Assembly: GCF_008802355.1 (NCBI RefSeq) | Contig: NZ_VZRA01000001.1 | Location: 1,568,571 to 1,632,570, forward strand | Source of the DNA: Oryzomonas sagensis | GTDB taxonomy: Bacteria > Desulfobacterota > Desulfuromonadia > Geobacterales > Pseudopelobacteraceae | Length of the DNA stretch: 64,000 nucleotides | Direction of reading: 5' to 3' | In this document: piece by piece, positions 44,407 through 53,350 of the stretch | Layout: each line of letters begins with the position of its first letter | How positions within the stretch are numbered: position 1 is the stretch's first letter | Translations under genes and position numbers: made by a program | The notes under the pieces: model-generated | What the model saw: only the letters and a program-made list of their open reading frames with translations | What the model was told of the DNA's origin: nothing | Databases searched by the model: none

Positions 44407-46170
44407 CTATCTTTGGGGAGCCTCCCGCCGTTCTTCCGAACGCCCCCGTGCGGGAACCGGCGTCCCCTTATTCTCATTGCGCTGTTCAGGGGCAGTAACG
44501 TTCCAGACCTTTCTCGGCTGCGCCTGGGGTGACGGTGTCGCTCTGCGGTTTTGTCCGGCGTTCGGGGCAGCCGGGCTGCTCTGGGGCCGTGTTTGGATTG
44601 CCGGGGCTGGTTTTGCCGCCGGTGCCGTTACGACCGGCACGGGGGAGCGCCGTTCTCCCCTCCCCTGGGGTGCCGGAGAGGCCGGTGCGCGGGTTTCAGC
44701 CGGGGCCGCCGTCCTTGCGGCCGGTTGTGGTTGCGCGGTCGGCTGCCCGGCGGGGACATTCTTCCTGTCCCGCACCTGGGGCGTCGCTACGGGCGCAGGC
44801 GCTGCCGTCTTCGGCGTTCTTGCCGGGGCGGGGGTGGCGGCGGGCGCAGATGGCATTATCCGCGGGAAGCGTTGCCGCATCTCCTGGGGCGCCACCCGTT
44901 TCACCTCAGGCGGTGCGATCCGGGGAGGGGTGCCCTTGACGACCGGCATGCGCGATTCCCGGAGCGGTTTGATGCGCGGACTGCCCACCGATACGGCCGC
45001 CGAAGGGGGCATCGCGTTTCTCCCGTTCATCGGGGTATTCACGGTTCTCCCCCGCAGGAAATCGTTCTGGGGAACCATCGTCATCCCACCCCGGGCCCGG
45101 CTGTTCCGGTAGACCACGGTGGTGTTCCTGACATTTATGTTGGTGACGTTGATGTTGACGCTGTTGCGGCCATAGGAACGGCGCCCGTAGTAGGTCTCGC
45201 CCGGCGCCAGCGGCGTCCAGCCGACGCGGTCGCCGGTGCGATACCACCCCACGTACCCCGGTCCCCAGTAAACGTCGCCGCGACCGGGCGGAACCCAGCA
45301 CCAGCCGCGTCCGCCCACCACGATCCACCGCCCGTAGTGATAGGGCGCCCACCCCCAGTTCTCGTAGGAGATCCAGACATAATCGTCGCCCTTCCAGATC
45401 CAGCGGCCGCTCCGGTACGGCGCCCAGTCGTCGGCCAGGATCACCGTCGGCCGCCAGACCATGCCGTAGTCGGGAACCCGAACCCACTCGCCGCTGGCGT
45501 CGAGTTCGCCGGCATACCCCCTGATCTCTTCCGGGAGATAGGCCTCCGAGCGCGAACTGCGGATGATGCCCCGGTCGCGGTCCATGTTCCAGCGTTCCCA
45601 ATCGTCGGGGGGATTGAGGGCCAGCAGTTCGTTATGCCCCTCTTCCAACGCGATTTGTTCGCCGGCCCGCACCCTGGTGCGGCTGCCGTTGCCTTCCACA
45701 TAGGCCGAACCCTTGAAGATGGATACGTCCTCTTCACTGTTGGGCAGCATGTCGATCCGCAGGCGCGTGCGGCTGGCGGGGAGCACCGTGGTGTCCTCGG
45801 CATCTATTTGCAGGCTGCGTTCCTTGACATTGCTGACGGTGTGCACGTACATGCGCCCCGCGGAGAGGTGTATCTGGGTGAAGCCCTCCTCCACGGCGAG
45901 CATCTCCATGGTGGAGCCGCCGTCGATCCTGATCAGGGACCCGTCGTTCAACTGGATCTCGAGCCGCGAGCCATCGGGGCACCAGACCGAATCCCCCTCG
46001 TCCAAGGGCGTGTTGACGGCAACCGGCAGCCAGTCCGTATCGCTGGGGGTGCGGAAATAGACGTCGCCGACCTGCTGGTGCACCCTGGCCGGGCTGATGA
46101 CTCCGGCCAAGGACCAGGATGGCGGGATGGCGATGAACAGCATGAAAACGATCCAGAGTACGCGTTGCAT
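44407..46170 (-). CDS. Exported FecR-domain/DUF6600-type protein with Pro/Ala-rich tail
   Basis: The 587-residue product has a signal peptide (cleavage near SWSLAG, about residue 22). Residues about 30-170 form a FecR-type domain (VGDVYFR, GDSVWCPDGSRLEIQLNDG). Residues about 225-345 are Trp/Tyr-rich repeats of the DUF6600 kind (YGMVWRP, DDWAPYRSGRW, GWAPYHYGRW). The last 150 residues are Pro/Ala/Arg-rich low complexity. AAGGAGG precedes the ATG. Such proteins are found at the envelope; the function is unknown, and this is not a FecI/FecR signalling gene since no sigma factor or membrane span is present. Confidence 0.85.
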   Translation of the reverse strand: MQRVLWIVFMLFIAIPPSWSLAGVISPARVHQQVGDVYFRTPSDTDWLPVAVNTPLDEGDSVWCPDGSRLEIQLNDGSLIRIDGGSTMEMLAVEEGFTQIHLSAGRMYVHTVSNVKERSLQIDAEDTTVLPASRTRLRIDMLPNSEEDVSIFKGSAYVEGNGSRTRVRAGEQIALEEGHNELLALNPPDDWERWNMDRDRGIIRSSRSEAYLPEEIRGYAGELDASGEWVRVPDYGMVWRPTVILADDWAPYRSGRWIWKGDDYVWISYENWGWAPYHYGRWIVVGGRGWCWVPPGRGDVYWGPGYVGWYRTGDRVGWTPLAPGETYYGRRSYGRNSVNINVTNINVRNTTVVYRNSRARGGMTMVPQNDFLRGRTVNTPMNGRNAMPPSAAVSVGSPRIKPLRESRMPVVKGTPPRIAPPEVKRVAPQEMRQRFPRIMPSAPAATPAPARTPKTAAPAPVATPQVRDRKNVPAGQPTAQPQPAARTAAPAETRAPASPAPQGRGERRSPVPVVTAPAAKPAPAIQTRPQSSPAAPNAGQNRRATPSPQAQPRKVWNVTAPEQRNENKGTPVPARGRSEERREAPQR

Positions 46171-46297
46171 AACAGCCTCCTTGCCCCGGTCGGGGCGGTG
46201 GTGTCTCTCGGTTCAATTAGTATAACGCAAAGAACATGCCGTGTGGAGGAATGGCCTAAACAGGCTCTTCCAGACGGTCAGGTTGAAGCGGGCCACC

Positions 46298-47170
46298 TCA
46301 AATGGGGCAGGATGTCGGCGTTTTGAAGTTGTCGAGGATCCAGCGCGCAATGCTGCGCTTGGGCGGGAGCGAGGGGAGGGCGTTCAGGGGAAACCAGCGG
46401 GCATCCTCCAGTTCGCTCGTGTCAACCGTGATCTCGCCGCAGGCCCAGTCGGCCACGAAGCCGGCCATGAGCTGGGCCGGGAAGGGCCAGTTCTGGCTTC
46501 CCACGTAGCGGACATTTTCGATCCCGATGCTGGTCTCTTCCCTGACCTCGCGGATGGCGCACTCTTCCAGGGATTCGCCGAAATCGACGAATCCGGCCAC
46601 CAGGCTGTACCTGCCCGCCGGCCATTCCGCCTTGCGGGTGAGGAGCAGGTGGTCGCCCCGTCTGACCAGTACGATGGCGCAGGGGTGGATGTGGGGGAAG
46701 TGCTCTGTGCCGCAGCCGGTGCACCGTTTGCCCCAATTGCCGGTCATGGGCTCGGTCGGCGCACCGCAGCGGGAGCAGTGGCGGCTCTGCCGGTCCCAGT
46801 GCAGAACCTGCTTGGCAAGGCCCCCCACGGAAAGGGTCGCCATGTCCAGACGCTGCTCGGCAGCGTTGAACGCCTCGGCCTCGAAGGGGGCCTGGAGGGG
46901 CAGGTCGCCGGCGACGACAAAGGCGCGGAGCGGCTTGCCATGCCAGTGGCCGATGAAGATCGGAGGAGCTTTCGGCCGGAGCCAGCCCGGCAGGCCGCCC
47001 TGGGGCAGGGATAGGCCGTTTTTATCCCGCGCCACAAGGATGCTGTTACCCTGCATGATGGCCCAGTAGCCTTCTTCCGCCGGCTCGTGCAGGGCGGGAT
47101 AACAGGGTTGGAAGTGCTCTTTGATGATGGCAAAATTGAAGGGGAGGTGGATCTGTTCGGGAAACATCAT
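46298..47170 (-). CDS. nudC: NAD(+) diphosphatase NudC
   Basis: NudC hydrolyses NADH and decaps NAD-capped RNA. The 290-residue protein has a zinc ribbon (CSRCG ... CTGCG), the Nudix box GFVDFGES followed by REVREETS, and the family-specific motif in the variant SQNWPFPAQL, where SQPWPFPxS is usual. GAGG precedes the first of two tandem ATGs by 6 bases. Confidence 0.93.
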   Translation of the reverse strand: MMFPEQIHLPFNFAIIKEHFQPCYPALHEPAEEGYWAIMQGNSILVARDKNGLSLPQGGLPGWLRPKAPPIFIGHWHGKPLRAFVVAGDLPLQAPFEAEAFNAAEQRLDMATLSVGGLAKQVLHWDRQSRHCSRCGAPTEPMTGNWGKRCTGCGTEHFPHIHPCAIVLVRRGDHLLLTRKAEWPAGRYSLVAGFVDFGESLEECAIREVREETSIGIENVRYVGSQNWPFPAQLMAGFVADWACGEITVDTSELEDARWFPLNALPSLPPKRSIARWILDNFKTPTSCPI

Positions 47171-47180
47171 AATAGCCTCA

Positions 47181-47208
47181 CAAAGAAAATGCCGCCCGGA
47201 GGCGGCAT
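47181..47208 (-). terminator. Terminator after the ferritin-like gene
   Basis: ATGCCGCC and GGCGGCAT form an 8-bp stem around CGGA, followed on the minus strand by a T-rich run. It lies 38 bases beyond the stop at 47247 and just before the nudC start. Confidence 0.85.
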
Positions 47209-47246
47209 CCGATACGATAGTGTCCCGTGCGGTTAGTCATGGGGCA

Positions 47247-47702
47247 CTAGTTCTCGGTCAGTATCTTGTCATCGTACATCGATTCAAGGTTGAATTTGTG
47301 CTTCTTCTCCTCGTTGGCGAGCATCAACAACATGCGCTGGATCTCGGGAACGTCGGTCAGGTGGCTGGCCTCGCTGTAGAGCCGGGCGGCCTTTTCCTCG
47401 GCCTTCATGGCAAAGACCAGGATTTCCTGGAACGTCATGTCGTCCCGGTATTCGATGTCTACCAGGTAATCGCCGATCTTCAGATCCGGCACCTTGACGA
47501 AGCGGTATTCATGGACCTTCTCCCGGTCCAGCCCCTGCAACAGGCGCTTGTGCCCCAGTTCCTGCCCGGCCATCTCCTCCAGCATCTTGCGGCTGGCGGT
47601 CGACGATACCATCGCGGCGGCCTTGGAGTACAACTGGTACGAGGCCTCTTCCTTTTCGATGGCAAAGTCGAACACCTGGCGGATATCCTTGAACAGTTCC
47701 AT
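47247..47702 (-). CDS. Ferritin-like domain protein (rubrerythrin family)
   Basis: The 151-residue protein is a four-helix ferritin-like domain with metal-ligand patterns IEKEEAS (helix 1), GQELGH (helix 2), AMKAEEKAA (helix 3) and ANEEKKH (helix 4). It lacks a rubredoxin CXXC domain. It would bind a di-iron centre and may scavenge peroxide or handle iron. It is monocistronic with its own terminator. A second gene of this family is at 62015. Confidence 0.9.
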   Translation of the reverse strand: MELFKDIRQVFDFAIEKEEASYQLYSKAAAMVSSTASRKMLEEMAGQELGHKRLLQGLDREKVHEYRFVKVPDLKIGDYLVDIEYRDDMTFQEILVFAMKAEEKAARLYSEASHLTDVPEIQRMLLMLANEEKKHKFNLESMYDDKILTEN

Positions 47703-47851
47703 GGTTTCCCCTTTCGCCGCCGTATCGAGGCGGTTCGGCGCGTCGCTGCCTCAATGATGATGGCTCTCTCCGTATCAATTTTTGTAACAACATTCGCCCC
47801 TGATGTCAAGGAACGCCCACAGGCTTGACTGCGGGCCGGAAAAAACCCATA

Positions 47852-48865
47852 ATGCCGGCAATGCTTCCGTTAACCGCCCCCCCAAAAAAACTTGCCGTAC
47901 TCTCCATCCGCACCGGTCTTCTGCTCCTGCTGGGCTGGTATCTGGTCTGCACCTTTATCCCGCCGGGAAAGGGCGGCATCGTCCGCGATATCTCCTTTCC
48001 GGCCGGCAGCGGCATCAGAAAGCTGGCTGGGGAACTGAAGCGGGGCGGCGTTATCCGCAGCGCGTGGCACTTCATCCTCCTCGCCCGCCTGCGGGGGCAG
48101 GCCCACCGCCTCAAGGCGGGCGATTACCGCCTCACGGACGGCATGACGCCGGGCGATATCCTGCGCAAGCTGGCGACGGGCGATGTGGATTACCGCCGTT
48201 TTGCCCTGCCGGAGGGGTATTCCGTCTACCAGGCCGCCGAGATGCTGGATCAGAAGGGGTATTTTAAAAGGGATGCGTTTCTGGCCGCGTGCCGCGACAC
48301 CGCCCTGCTGGAGCGCCTGGGTATCCACGCCGCCAGCGCCGAGGGATACCTCTCTCCGGCCACCTACAACCTGGCGCGCAACGGCACGGAAGAACAGCTG
48401 GTCACCCAGATGGTCGGCCACTTCCGGAAGGTGTACGGCGATGTGACCGCGGGCGGGCGGGGACAGAGCCGGCTGTCCCTCCACGAGATCGTGACCCTGG
48501 CCTCGATCATCGAAAAGGAGGCGGTTTCCGGGGACGAAAAACCGCTGATCTCCTCGGTCTTCTACAACCGCCTGCGCCTGGGAATGCCGCTGCAGAGCGA
48601 TCCGACGGCGGTCTACGGCGTGCGGGCCTTTTCGGGCAAGGTCACCAAGGCCGACATCGGCCGCCAATCCCCCTACAACACCTATCTTGTCAAGGGACTG
48701 CCACCCGGCCCCATCGGCAATCCGGGGGCGGACGCCCTGCGCGCCGCCCTCCATCCGGCCCGCAGCGACTACCTCTATTTCGTGGCCCGCCAGGATGGCA
48801 CCCACTATTTTTCCCGCACCCTGGAGGAACATAATCGGGCCGTTGCGCGCTATCTCAGAAACTGA
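47852..48865 (+). CDS. mltG: Endolytic murein transglycosylase MltG
   Basis: MltG cuts nascent peptidoglycan strands at the inner membrane. The 337-residue protein has an N-terminal membrane anchor (about residues 17-36), a LysM-like region (about 75-120) and the YceG catalytic domain with Glu in ASIIEKEA and SVFYNRLRLGMPLQSDPT. ATG 47852 is chosen because it is the first ATG before the anchor; a TTG nine codons earlier is an alternative. Confidence 0.94.
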   Translation: MPAMLPLTAPPKKLAVLSIRTGLLLLLGWYLVCTFIPPGKGGIVRDISFPAGSGIRKLAGELKRGGVIRSAWHFILLARLRGQAHRLKAGDYRLTDGMTPGDILRKLATGDVDYRRFALPEGYSVYQAAEMLDQKGYFKRDAFLAACRDTALLERLGIHAASAEGYLSPATYNLARNGTEEQLVTQMVGHFRKVYGDVTAGGRGQSRLSLHEIVTLASIIEKEAVSGDEKPLISSVFYNRLRLGMPLQSDPTAVYGVRAFSGKVTKADIGRQSPYNTYLVKGLPPGPIGNPGADALRAALHPARSDYLYFVARQDGTHYFSRTLEEHNRAVARYLRN

Positions 48866-48890
48866 TACCCCTACCAGCGTGAAAATCTGC

Positions 48891-48930
48891 AAAAAAAAGC
48901 CGGATGACCTGTTTGGGGCTCCGGCTTTCT
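48891..48930. terminator. Bidirectional terminator between mltG and the 59-residue gene
   Basis: AAGCCGGA (48897-48904) pairs with TCCGGCTT (48920-48927). On the minus strand the stem is followed by eight T residues, a strong terminator for the small gene; on the plus strand it has a weaker T run for mltG. Confidence 0.85.
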
Positions 48931-48952
48931 GTTTATGTGTTTGGCTCAGGTT

Positions 48953-49132
48953 TCAGGCGTGGGGCGTGGCCTTTTGCACTGAAACCAGAAACTGAATGAC
49001 CCCCACCAGGTTGATAAGTCTTCTGACCAACACGACCCGCTCATGGTCGTCCTTGGTTTGCAGGCATTTTTCGAGAAGATTCTGAAATTGTTCCACAACG
49101 ATTTCGATGGAATTGCGGATCTTTTTACCCAT
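48953..49132 (-). CDS. Small 59-residue protein of unknown function
   Basis: ATG 49130-49132 is preceded by a perfect AGGAGG site and the frame runs 59 codons to TGA at 48953. The product is mostly helical: MGKKIRNSIEIVVEQFQNLL, then a charged middle (TKDDHERVV) and a hydrophobic helix (LINLVGVIQFLVSVQ). It has its own promoter at 49183-49212 and a strong terminator, so it looks like a genuine single-gene unit. I do not recognise a family. The C-terminal helix could be amphipathic or membrane-associated. Confidence 0.8.
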   Translation of the reverse strand: MGKKIRNSIEIVVEQFQNLLEKCLQTKDDHERVVLVRRLINLVGVIQFLVSVQKATPHA

Positions 49133-49182
49133 ACAAACCTCCTTTTCTGCCTTTGACGAGCACCCCCCGGAAAGTGTAATCG

Positions 49183-49212
49183 ATTATACCAAGTTTAGCG
49201 GGAAAATGTGAA
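49183..49212 (-). promoter_or_regulatory. Extended -10 promoter for the 59-residue gene
   Basis: TATAAT (49183-49188), preceded by TG at the extended -10 position, is 18 bp from TTCACA (49207-49212) on the minus strand. The leader is about 45 bases. Confidence 0.75.
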
Positions 49213-49274
49213 GCGAGTGTGGCGGAAAAGATAAAATTTTCGTAAAACCGCCCCCTGGCCCTCGTGGCAGGCGC

Positions 49275-50117
49275 TTAGAGCGCCTGCGTTCCCGCATCCT
49301 CTACGATAATCTCCAACTCGGCGAGGGTGATCTCCTTGATCCCCAAAAATTGTGCCTCGGGTGCTCCGAAAAGGGCGATCGCCGGATCGGGGTTAAGGGC
49401 CTTGCCGACCTTGCGGCAGGCCAGGTTGGCAAGTCTGACGATGACGAGCAGGGTGTCGTTGCCGTCATACTCGGTATTGTGGTGGTTGGCGGTGATGGCA
49501 CAATAGGTCTCGGGCAGGCTCCAGGAGAGCATCAGGCGGTGGCCCACATCCTCGTGCATGGTGTCCAGAATCTCGTTGATGAGCATCTCCGAGACATTCG
49601 CCTTTGTGCCGCCGGCCTGCAGAATCTCGTCCAGGGCCTTGATGATGGCCAACTTGCCGATATCGTGCAGCAGGCCTCCCATGAATGCCTCGGCGGCAAG
49701 GGATGGGTAGCCCGCCTTGGCGGCCAGCCAAGTGGCCCCCGTGGCGCAGGAGAGTGCATGGTCCCACAGCTTTTGCAGAAAGGTGTCCAGAACCGGGTTG
49801 CCTGACTTGTACTGTTCGGCCTGGGATGCCATCATGACCAGGTTGGCGATTTCCTGGGCGCCCAACCGGACGACGGCGTCTTTGATGGTGGCAACCTTGG
49901 AAAGCCCGGTATAAAAGGACGAGTTGCCCATCTTGAGAACCTGGCTGGCCAGGGACTGGTCCTCGCTGATCAGCCTGATGACCTCTTCGATGTGAAAGTC
50001 CCGGCTGACGAGCATCTGTTGGAGCTTGACCGCCACCGAATGAAAGACCGGGAGGCCGCGCAGGTCTCCGGCCAGACGGTCTCTGATCAGTTCTACAAAC
50101 GGTTTTTCCGTGGTCAT
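49275..50117 (-). CDS. HDOD-domain protein paired with a PilB-like ATPase
   Basis: The 280-residue protein is an HDOD domain with HIEEVIRLISEDQSLASQVL, MGNSSFYTGL, RLGAQEIANLVMM and GGLLHDIGKLAII. Its ATG overlaps the stop of the upstream ATPase gene by 4 bases, so production is tied to that of the ATPase. HDOD proteins often act in cyclic-nucleotide or kinase signalling; a role in controlling the ATPase is inferred from the coupling alone. Confidence 0.92.
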   Translation of the reverse strand: MTTEKPFVELIRDRLAGDLRGLPVFHSVAVKLQQMLVSRDFHIEEVIRLISEDQSLASQVLKMGNSSFYTGLSKVATIKDAVVRLGAQEIANLVMMASQAEQYKSGNPVLDTFLQKLWDHALSCATGATWLAAKAGYPSLAAEAFMGGLLHDIGKLAIIKALDEILQAGGTKANVSEMLINEILDTMHEDVGHRLMLSWSLPETYCAITANHHNTEYDGNDTLLVIVRLANLACRKVGKALNPDPAIALFGAPEAQFLGIKEITLAELEIIVEDAGTQAL

Positions 50118-52018
50118 TGCGTAACTCCCAGTATCCTTCGAAGTTCGCCAAGGGGCCGCGGTTTCCCCAGGCGTGGCAGATCGGTGATGATCTCCTTCAT
50201 GGAGACCAGGCCTTGCGCGCCCTTGACGAGGCCATCCTCAACGAGTGTCACCATGCCCGAGGTCTCTATGCTGATCCTGCGGATATCGTACGAACTCTTG
50301 TTGTTCAGGATGGCATTTTTGACCATTTCGTTCATCACCAGCAGTTCGAATACGCCGACCCTGCCGCGATAACCGCTGAAGCGGCAAGACTTGCATCCCC
50401 GGCCGATCTTGAATTCCCCTCCGACCAGATCGGTGGGCGACATGCCCAGGCGCGACAGGTCGAGGGGGGTGGGGATGTAGGTCTCGGCGCAGTCGGGGCA
50501 GACCCGCCGGAGCAGGCGTTGCGCCACCACACAGACCACGGTGGAGGAGATCAGGAATGCCTCGATCTCCATGTTCATCAAGCGGATCAGGCCGCCGATG
50601 CTGTCTTCGGTGTGAAAGGTGGTAAGCACCTTGTGGCCGGTCAGGGCCGCCTGAATGGCGGTCTCGGCCGAGAAGTGGTCGCGGATCTCGCCTAGGACGA
50701 TGATATCCGGGTCTTGGCGGACGATGTGGCGCAGGGTTTCCTCGAAGGTGACTCCGATCTTGGGGTTGATGGAGCATTGGGTAATGCCGTCGATGATATA
50801 TTCAACCGGATCTTCGGCAGTAATGATGCTGGTATTGATGTTGTTCAGAAAGTTGACGCAGCTGTACATGGTGCTGGTTTTGCCCGACCCGGTGGGACCG
50901 GTGATGATCATGACGCCGGTGGGGACCTCCAGGGCCTCATAGATGAAATGCTCCAGCATGCGCGGGGCCATCCCGATTTCCCTGATGTCCAGCAGGGTCC
51001 CCTTGTTGTTCAAAAGCCGCAGGACGATCTTTTCGCCGTAGATGGTGATGAAGAAGGAAACACGCATGTCCAGATTGATACCGTGTTTATCACTCACGAA
51101 CAGGATGCGCCCGTCCTGGTGACGGCGCCGCTCAGCGATGTCGGCCTGGGCCATGACCTTGATCCGGCTGGTGAACTGGGTCGCCAACTCCTTGGGGAAG
51201 TCCTTATGGTGCTGCATCACGCCATCGCATCGGAGACGGATGCGCAGGCGGTCCTTCATCGGTTCGATGTGAATGTCGCTGGCGCATTCTTCGATGGCTT
51301 CCTCGAAGAGCGTGTTGATCATGCCGATGATGGTGGACTCATCAGAAATGGCTGGCTGGCTTGATGTCCGCTCCAGGGCGGCAAGATTTTCCAGGATCGA
51401 CTCGCGGGGGGCAATGGCGATCTTGATATCCTGTCCCAGAATCTTTCGGGCCACATCCTGGGCCCGTTGGTCGAGAGGATCGGAAAGCGCCAGGACAATG
51501 GCGTTGCCCTCGCGCTTGACCGGTACGAATTTGTGTTCCCGGCAGATGTTGAGCGGTATGGCGGCAAGCAGGGACCGGTCGAGGGTGACGAAGCTCAACT
51601 CGATAAGGGGATAGCCGAGTTGGTAGGCAAGGGTTTCCAGCAGCCGCCGCTCCTCGATGAAGCTCCGTTCGACCAGAATTTCGCCCAGCCTTTTTTTGCC
51701 TTGGTACTCTTTCTGTATCCCCAAAGCCTGCTGGAGGTCCGTCTCCCGCAGATACCCCAATTCCACCAGGAGGTCGCCGAGACGGATGTTCATTTGGTTG
51801 CTGCGCAGGGTATTTTGGAGCTGTTCCTGGGTTACATAGCCCAAGTCCAGCAGGGTGTCCATCATGGTCCGGGGGGTACTGAGCTTTGAACGGACCCTGG
51901 TGGCATAGGAAAGCTGTTGTTCATCGATGACGCCGTCTTTCAGTAGAAGCGCTGAAATAAGCCCCGTACTTTCGGTGGGTGGGAGTATTGCCGGGCTGAT
52001 GCTGTTTGCTTGGGTCAT
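50114..52018 (-). CDS. GspE/PilB-family secretion or pilus assembly ATPase
   Basis: The 634-residue protein has two N-terminal modules related to the GspE N domain (about 20-110 and 115-220; LGDLLVELGYLRETDL, RLGEILVERSFI), then the hexameric ATPase with Walker A GPTGSGKT, Asp box ITAEDPVEY, Walker B VLGEIRD, His box TFHTED and a zinc site CPDC/CKSC. Length exceeds typical PilB (about 570). No other pilus or type II secretion gene is adjacent. Partner is the HDOD protein at 49275. It could power a type IV pilus, competence or type II system elsewhere in the genome. Confidence 0.93.
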   Translation of the reverse strand: MTQANSISPAILPPTESTGLISALLLKDGVIDEQQLSYATRVRSKLSTPRTMMDTLLDLGYVTQEQLQNTLRSNQMNIRLGDLLVELGYLRETDLQQALGIQKEYQGKKRLGEILVERSFIEERRLLETLAYQLGYPLIELSFVTLDRSLLAAIPLNICREHKFVPVKREGNAIVLALSDPLDQRAQDVARKILGQDIKIAIAPRESILENLAALERTSSQPAISDESTIIGMINTLFEEAIEECASDIHIEPMKDRLRIRLRCDGVMQHHKDFPKELATQFTSRIKVMAQADIAERRRHQDGRILFVSDKHGINLDMRVSFFITIYGEKIVLRLLNNKGTLLDIREIGMAPRMLEHFIYEALEVPTGVMIITGPTGSGKTSTMYSCVNFLNNINTSIITAEDPVEYIIDGITQCSINPKIGVTFEETLRHIVRQDPDIIVLGEIRDHFSAETAIQAALTGHKVLTTFHTEDSIGGLIRLMNMEIEAFLISSTVVCVVAQRLLRRVCPDCAETYIPTPLDLSRLGMSPTDLVGGEFKIGRGCKSCRFSGYRGRVGVFELLVMNEMVKNAILNNKSSYDIRRISIETSGMVTLVEDGLVKGAQGLVSMKEIITDLPRLGKPRPLGELRRILGVTQ

Positions 52019-52180
52019 GGGTCCCTCACGGGAGGCTGGTGCGTTTCACCCGTAACCTTACACTCATTAAGATTGAGAAATCAATGGATTTTCGTTGCCC
52101 GGACCTGTTTTGTCCCAAGGCATTATGGGGGCAATGGGCGGTATAGTGCCGCAAGCGGCCAATCCCCTTGGCTCGACGCG

Positions 52181-53350
52181 TTAAGGAAATTGGCCGCCTC
52201 GGGGAATGATGTCTATGACGGTTACCTCGGGAGGGGCCAGCAGGCGCAACGGTGGCCCCCAGGTGCCGCTGCCGCGGGAGACGTGGATGAGCGAATTTCT
52301 GGCGGTAGCGGTCGTTCCGCAGGGGATTGGGTACTGGATGCGCACCAGCAGGTTAAAGGGGAATATCTGCCCCTTGTGGACATGGCCGGACAACTGCAAA
52401 TCGAAAAGGCCGTCGCTGGCGGCCGGAACATCGGGCCGATGCTTGAGCAGCAGGCAAAAGCGGTCTCCGGGGACGGACTTGAGAAGCGCCTGTTCCGAAG
52501 GGGAAGGGGCGGGAACCCCCATGCGCCGGCCGGCCGGGTCGTCGACGCCGCCGATGGTGATGCCGTTGGGAAGGGGGACCGCCTGGTTGCGGAGCACGGT
52601 AAAACCGGCCGCGCGGGTGAAGGCCAGCGCCTGGTTCAGGCCGGCGTAGAACTCGTGGTTACCGGTCACGGCGTATTTTCCGCCCGGGGTCTCGATGGAC
52701 GCCAGCATAGTGGCCAGCCTGTTCTGATGCGACATGACCTCCTCCCGGGAGAGCCTGCCATCCACCAGATCGCCGGTGGACACCAGGATGTCGGGCCGAG
52801 CGTCCCGGACGGCGCTCAGGATGCCGTTCAGGCGGGATTCACGGAACAGGAGCCCGATGTGGACATCGGATATCTGCACAATCCTGACCCGGCCGGCCGA
52901 TGGTGGCAGCTTGGCGGTGGTCACCGTCACATGGTCGGTCCTGATGCGCCGGGCGTCGTAGAAGGCATAGGTGCTGGCAAGGGACGCGAATACCAGCGCG
53001 GCCGTGCAGGTGGCGGTTGCGGTCAGGAACCCCGGCGTGGCGGTCCCCCAGAGGCGGTTCGACAGCCAGGCGAGCAGCCTGAGTGCGTCGCATGCCAGCA
53101 GGGTCGCGACAAAGATGAAGAGCGCCCCCATCCAGGTGTAGCCGGGCCATGCCAGGAAAAGGGCGCTCCGTTCCAGGCCGGCGCCTTCGGCCAGGCGCAC
53201 CAGCAGGGGGGCGACGGTCATCAGGATCATCCATGCCGCCAGTGCCAGGGTGAGGGGATGGCTTGGCAGGAATGCGCCGCGCAGCCTGAGAAAGGCATAG
53301 GCGTGCATGCCGCCGTAGAGGCTCAGGAAGGTGATCAGGAAGAGGGACAT
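52181..53350 (-). CDS. Membrane-bound metallophosphoesterase
   Basis: The 389-residue protein has four to five membrane spans in its first 130 residues, then a calcineurin-like phosphoesterase domain with ISDVHIG, STGDLVDG, TGNHEFY and LSGHVHKGQ, which supply the two-metal site. This layout is like YkuE/YaeI-type enzymes, some of which act on lipid A precursors or other phosphoesters at the membrane. Substrate is not known. The start overlaps the rnhB end by 16 bases. Confidence 0.9.
   Translation of the reverse strand: MSLFLITFLSLYGGMHAYAFLRLRGAFLPSHPLTLALAAWMILMTVAPLLVRLAEGAGLERSALFLAWPGYTWMGALFIFVATLLACDALRLLAWLSNRLWGTATPGFLTATATCTAALVFASLASTYAFYDARRIRTDHVTVTTAKLPPSAGRVRIVQISDVHIGLLFRESRLNGILSAVRDARPDILVSTGDLVDGRLSREEVMSHQNRLATMLASIETPGGKYAVTGNHEFYAGLNQALAFTRAAGFTVLRNQAVPLPNGITIGGVDDPAGRRMGVPAPSPSEQALLKSVPGDRFCLLLKHRPDVPAASDGLFDLQLSGHVHKGQIFPFNLLVRIQYPIPCGTTATARNSLIHVSRGSGTWGPPLRLLAPPEVTVIDIIPRGGQFP

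Noticed and set aside
44551..46326. Long plus-strand open frame antisense to the FecR-domain gene
   Set aside because: The minus strand has a signal peptide, domain pattern and a ribosome site; the plus frame has none.
52155..52197. GCGGCCAAT/ATTGGCCGC inverted repeat near the end of the metallophosphoesterase gene
   Set aside because: One arm lies inside the coding end and no T tract follows, so it is not supported as a terminator.
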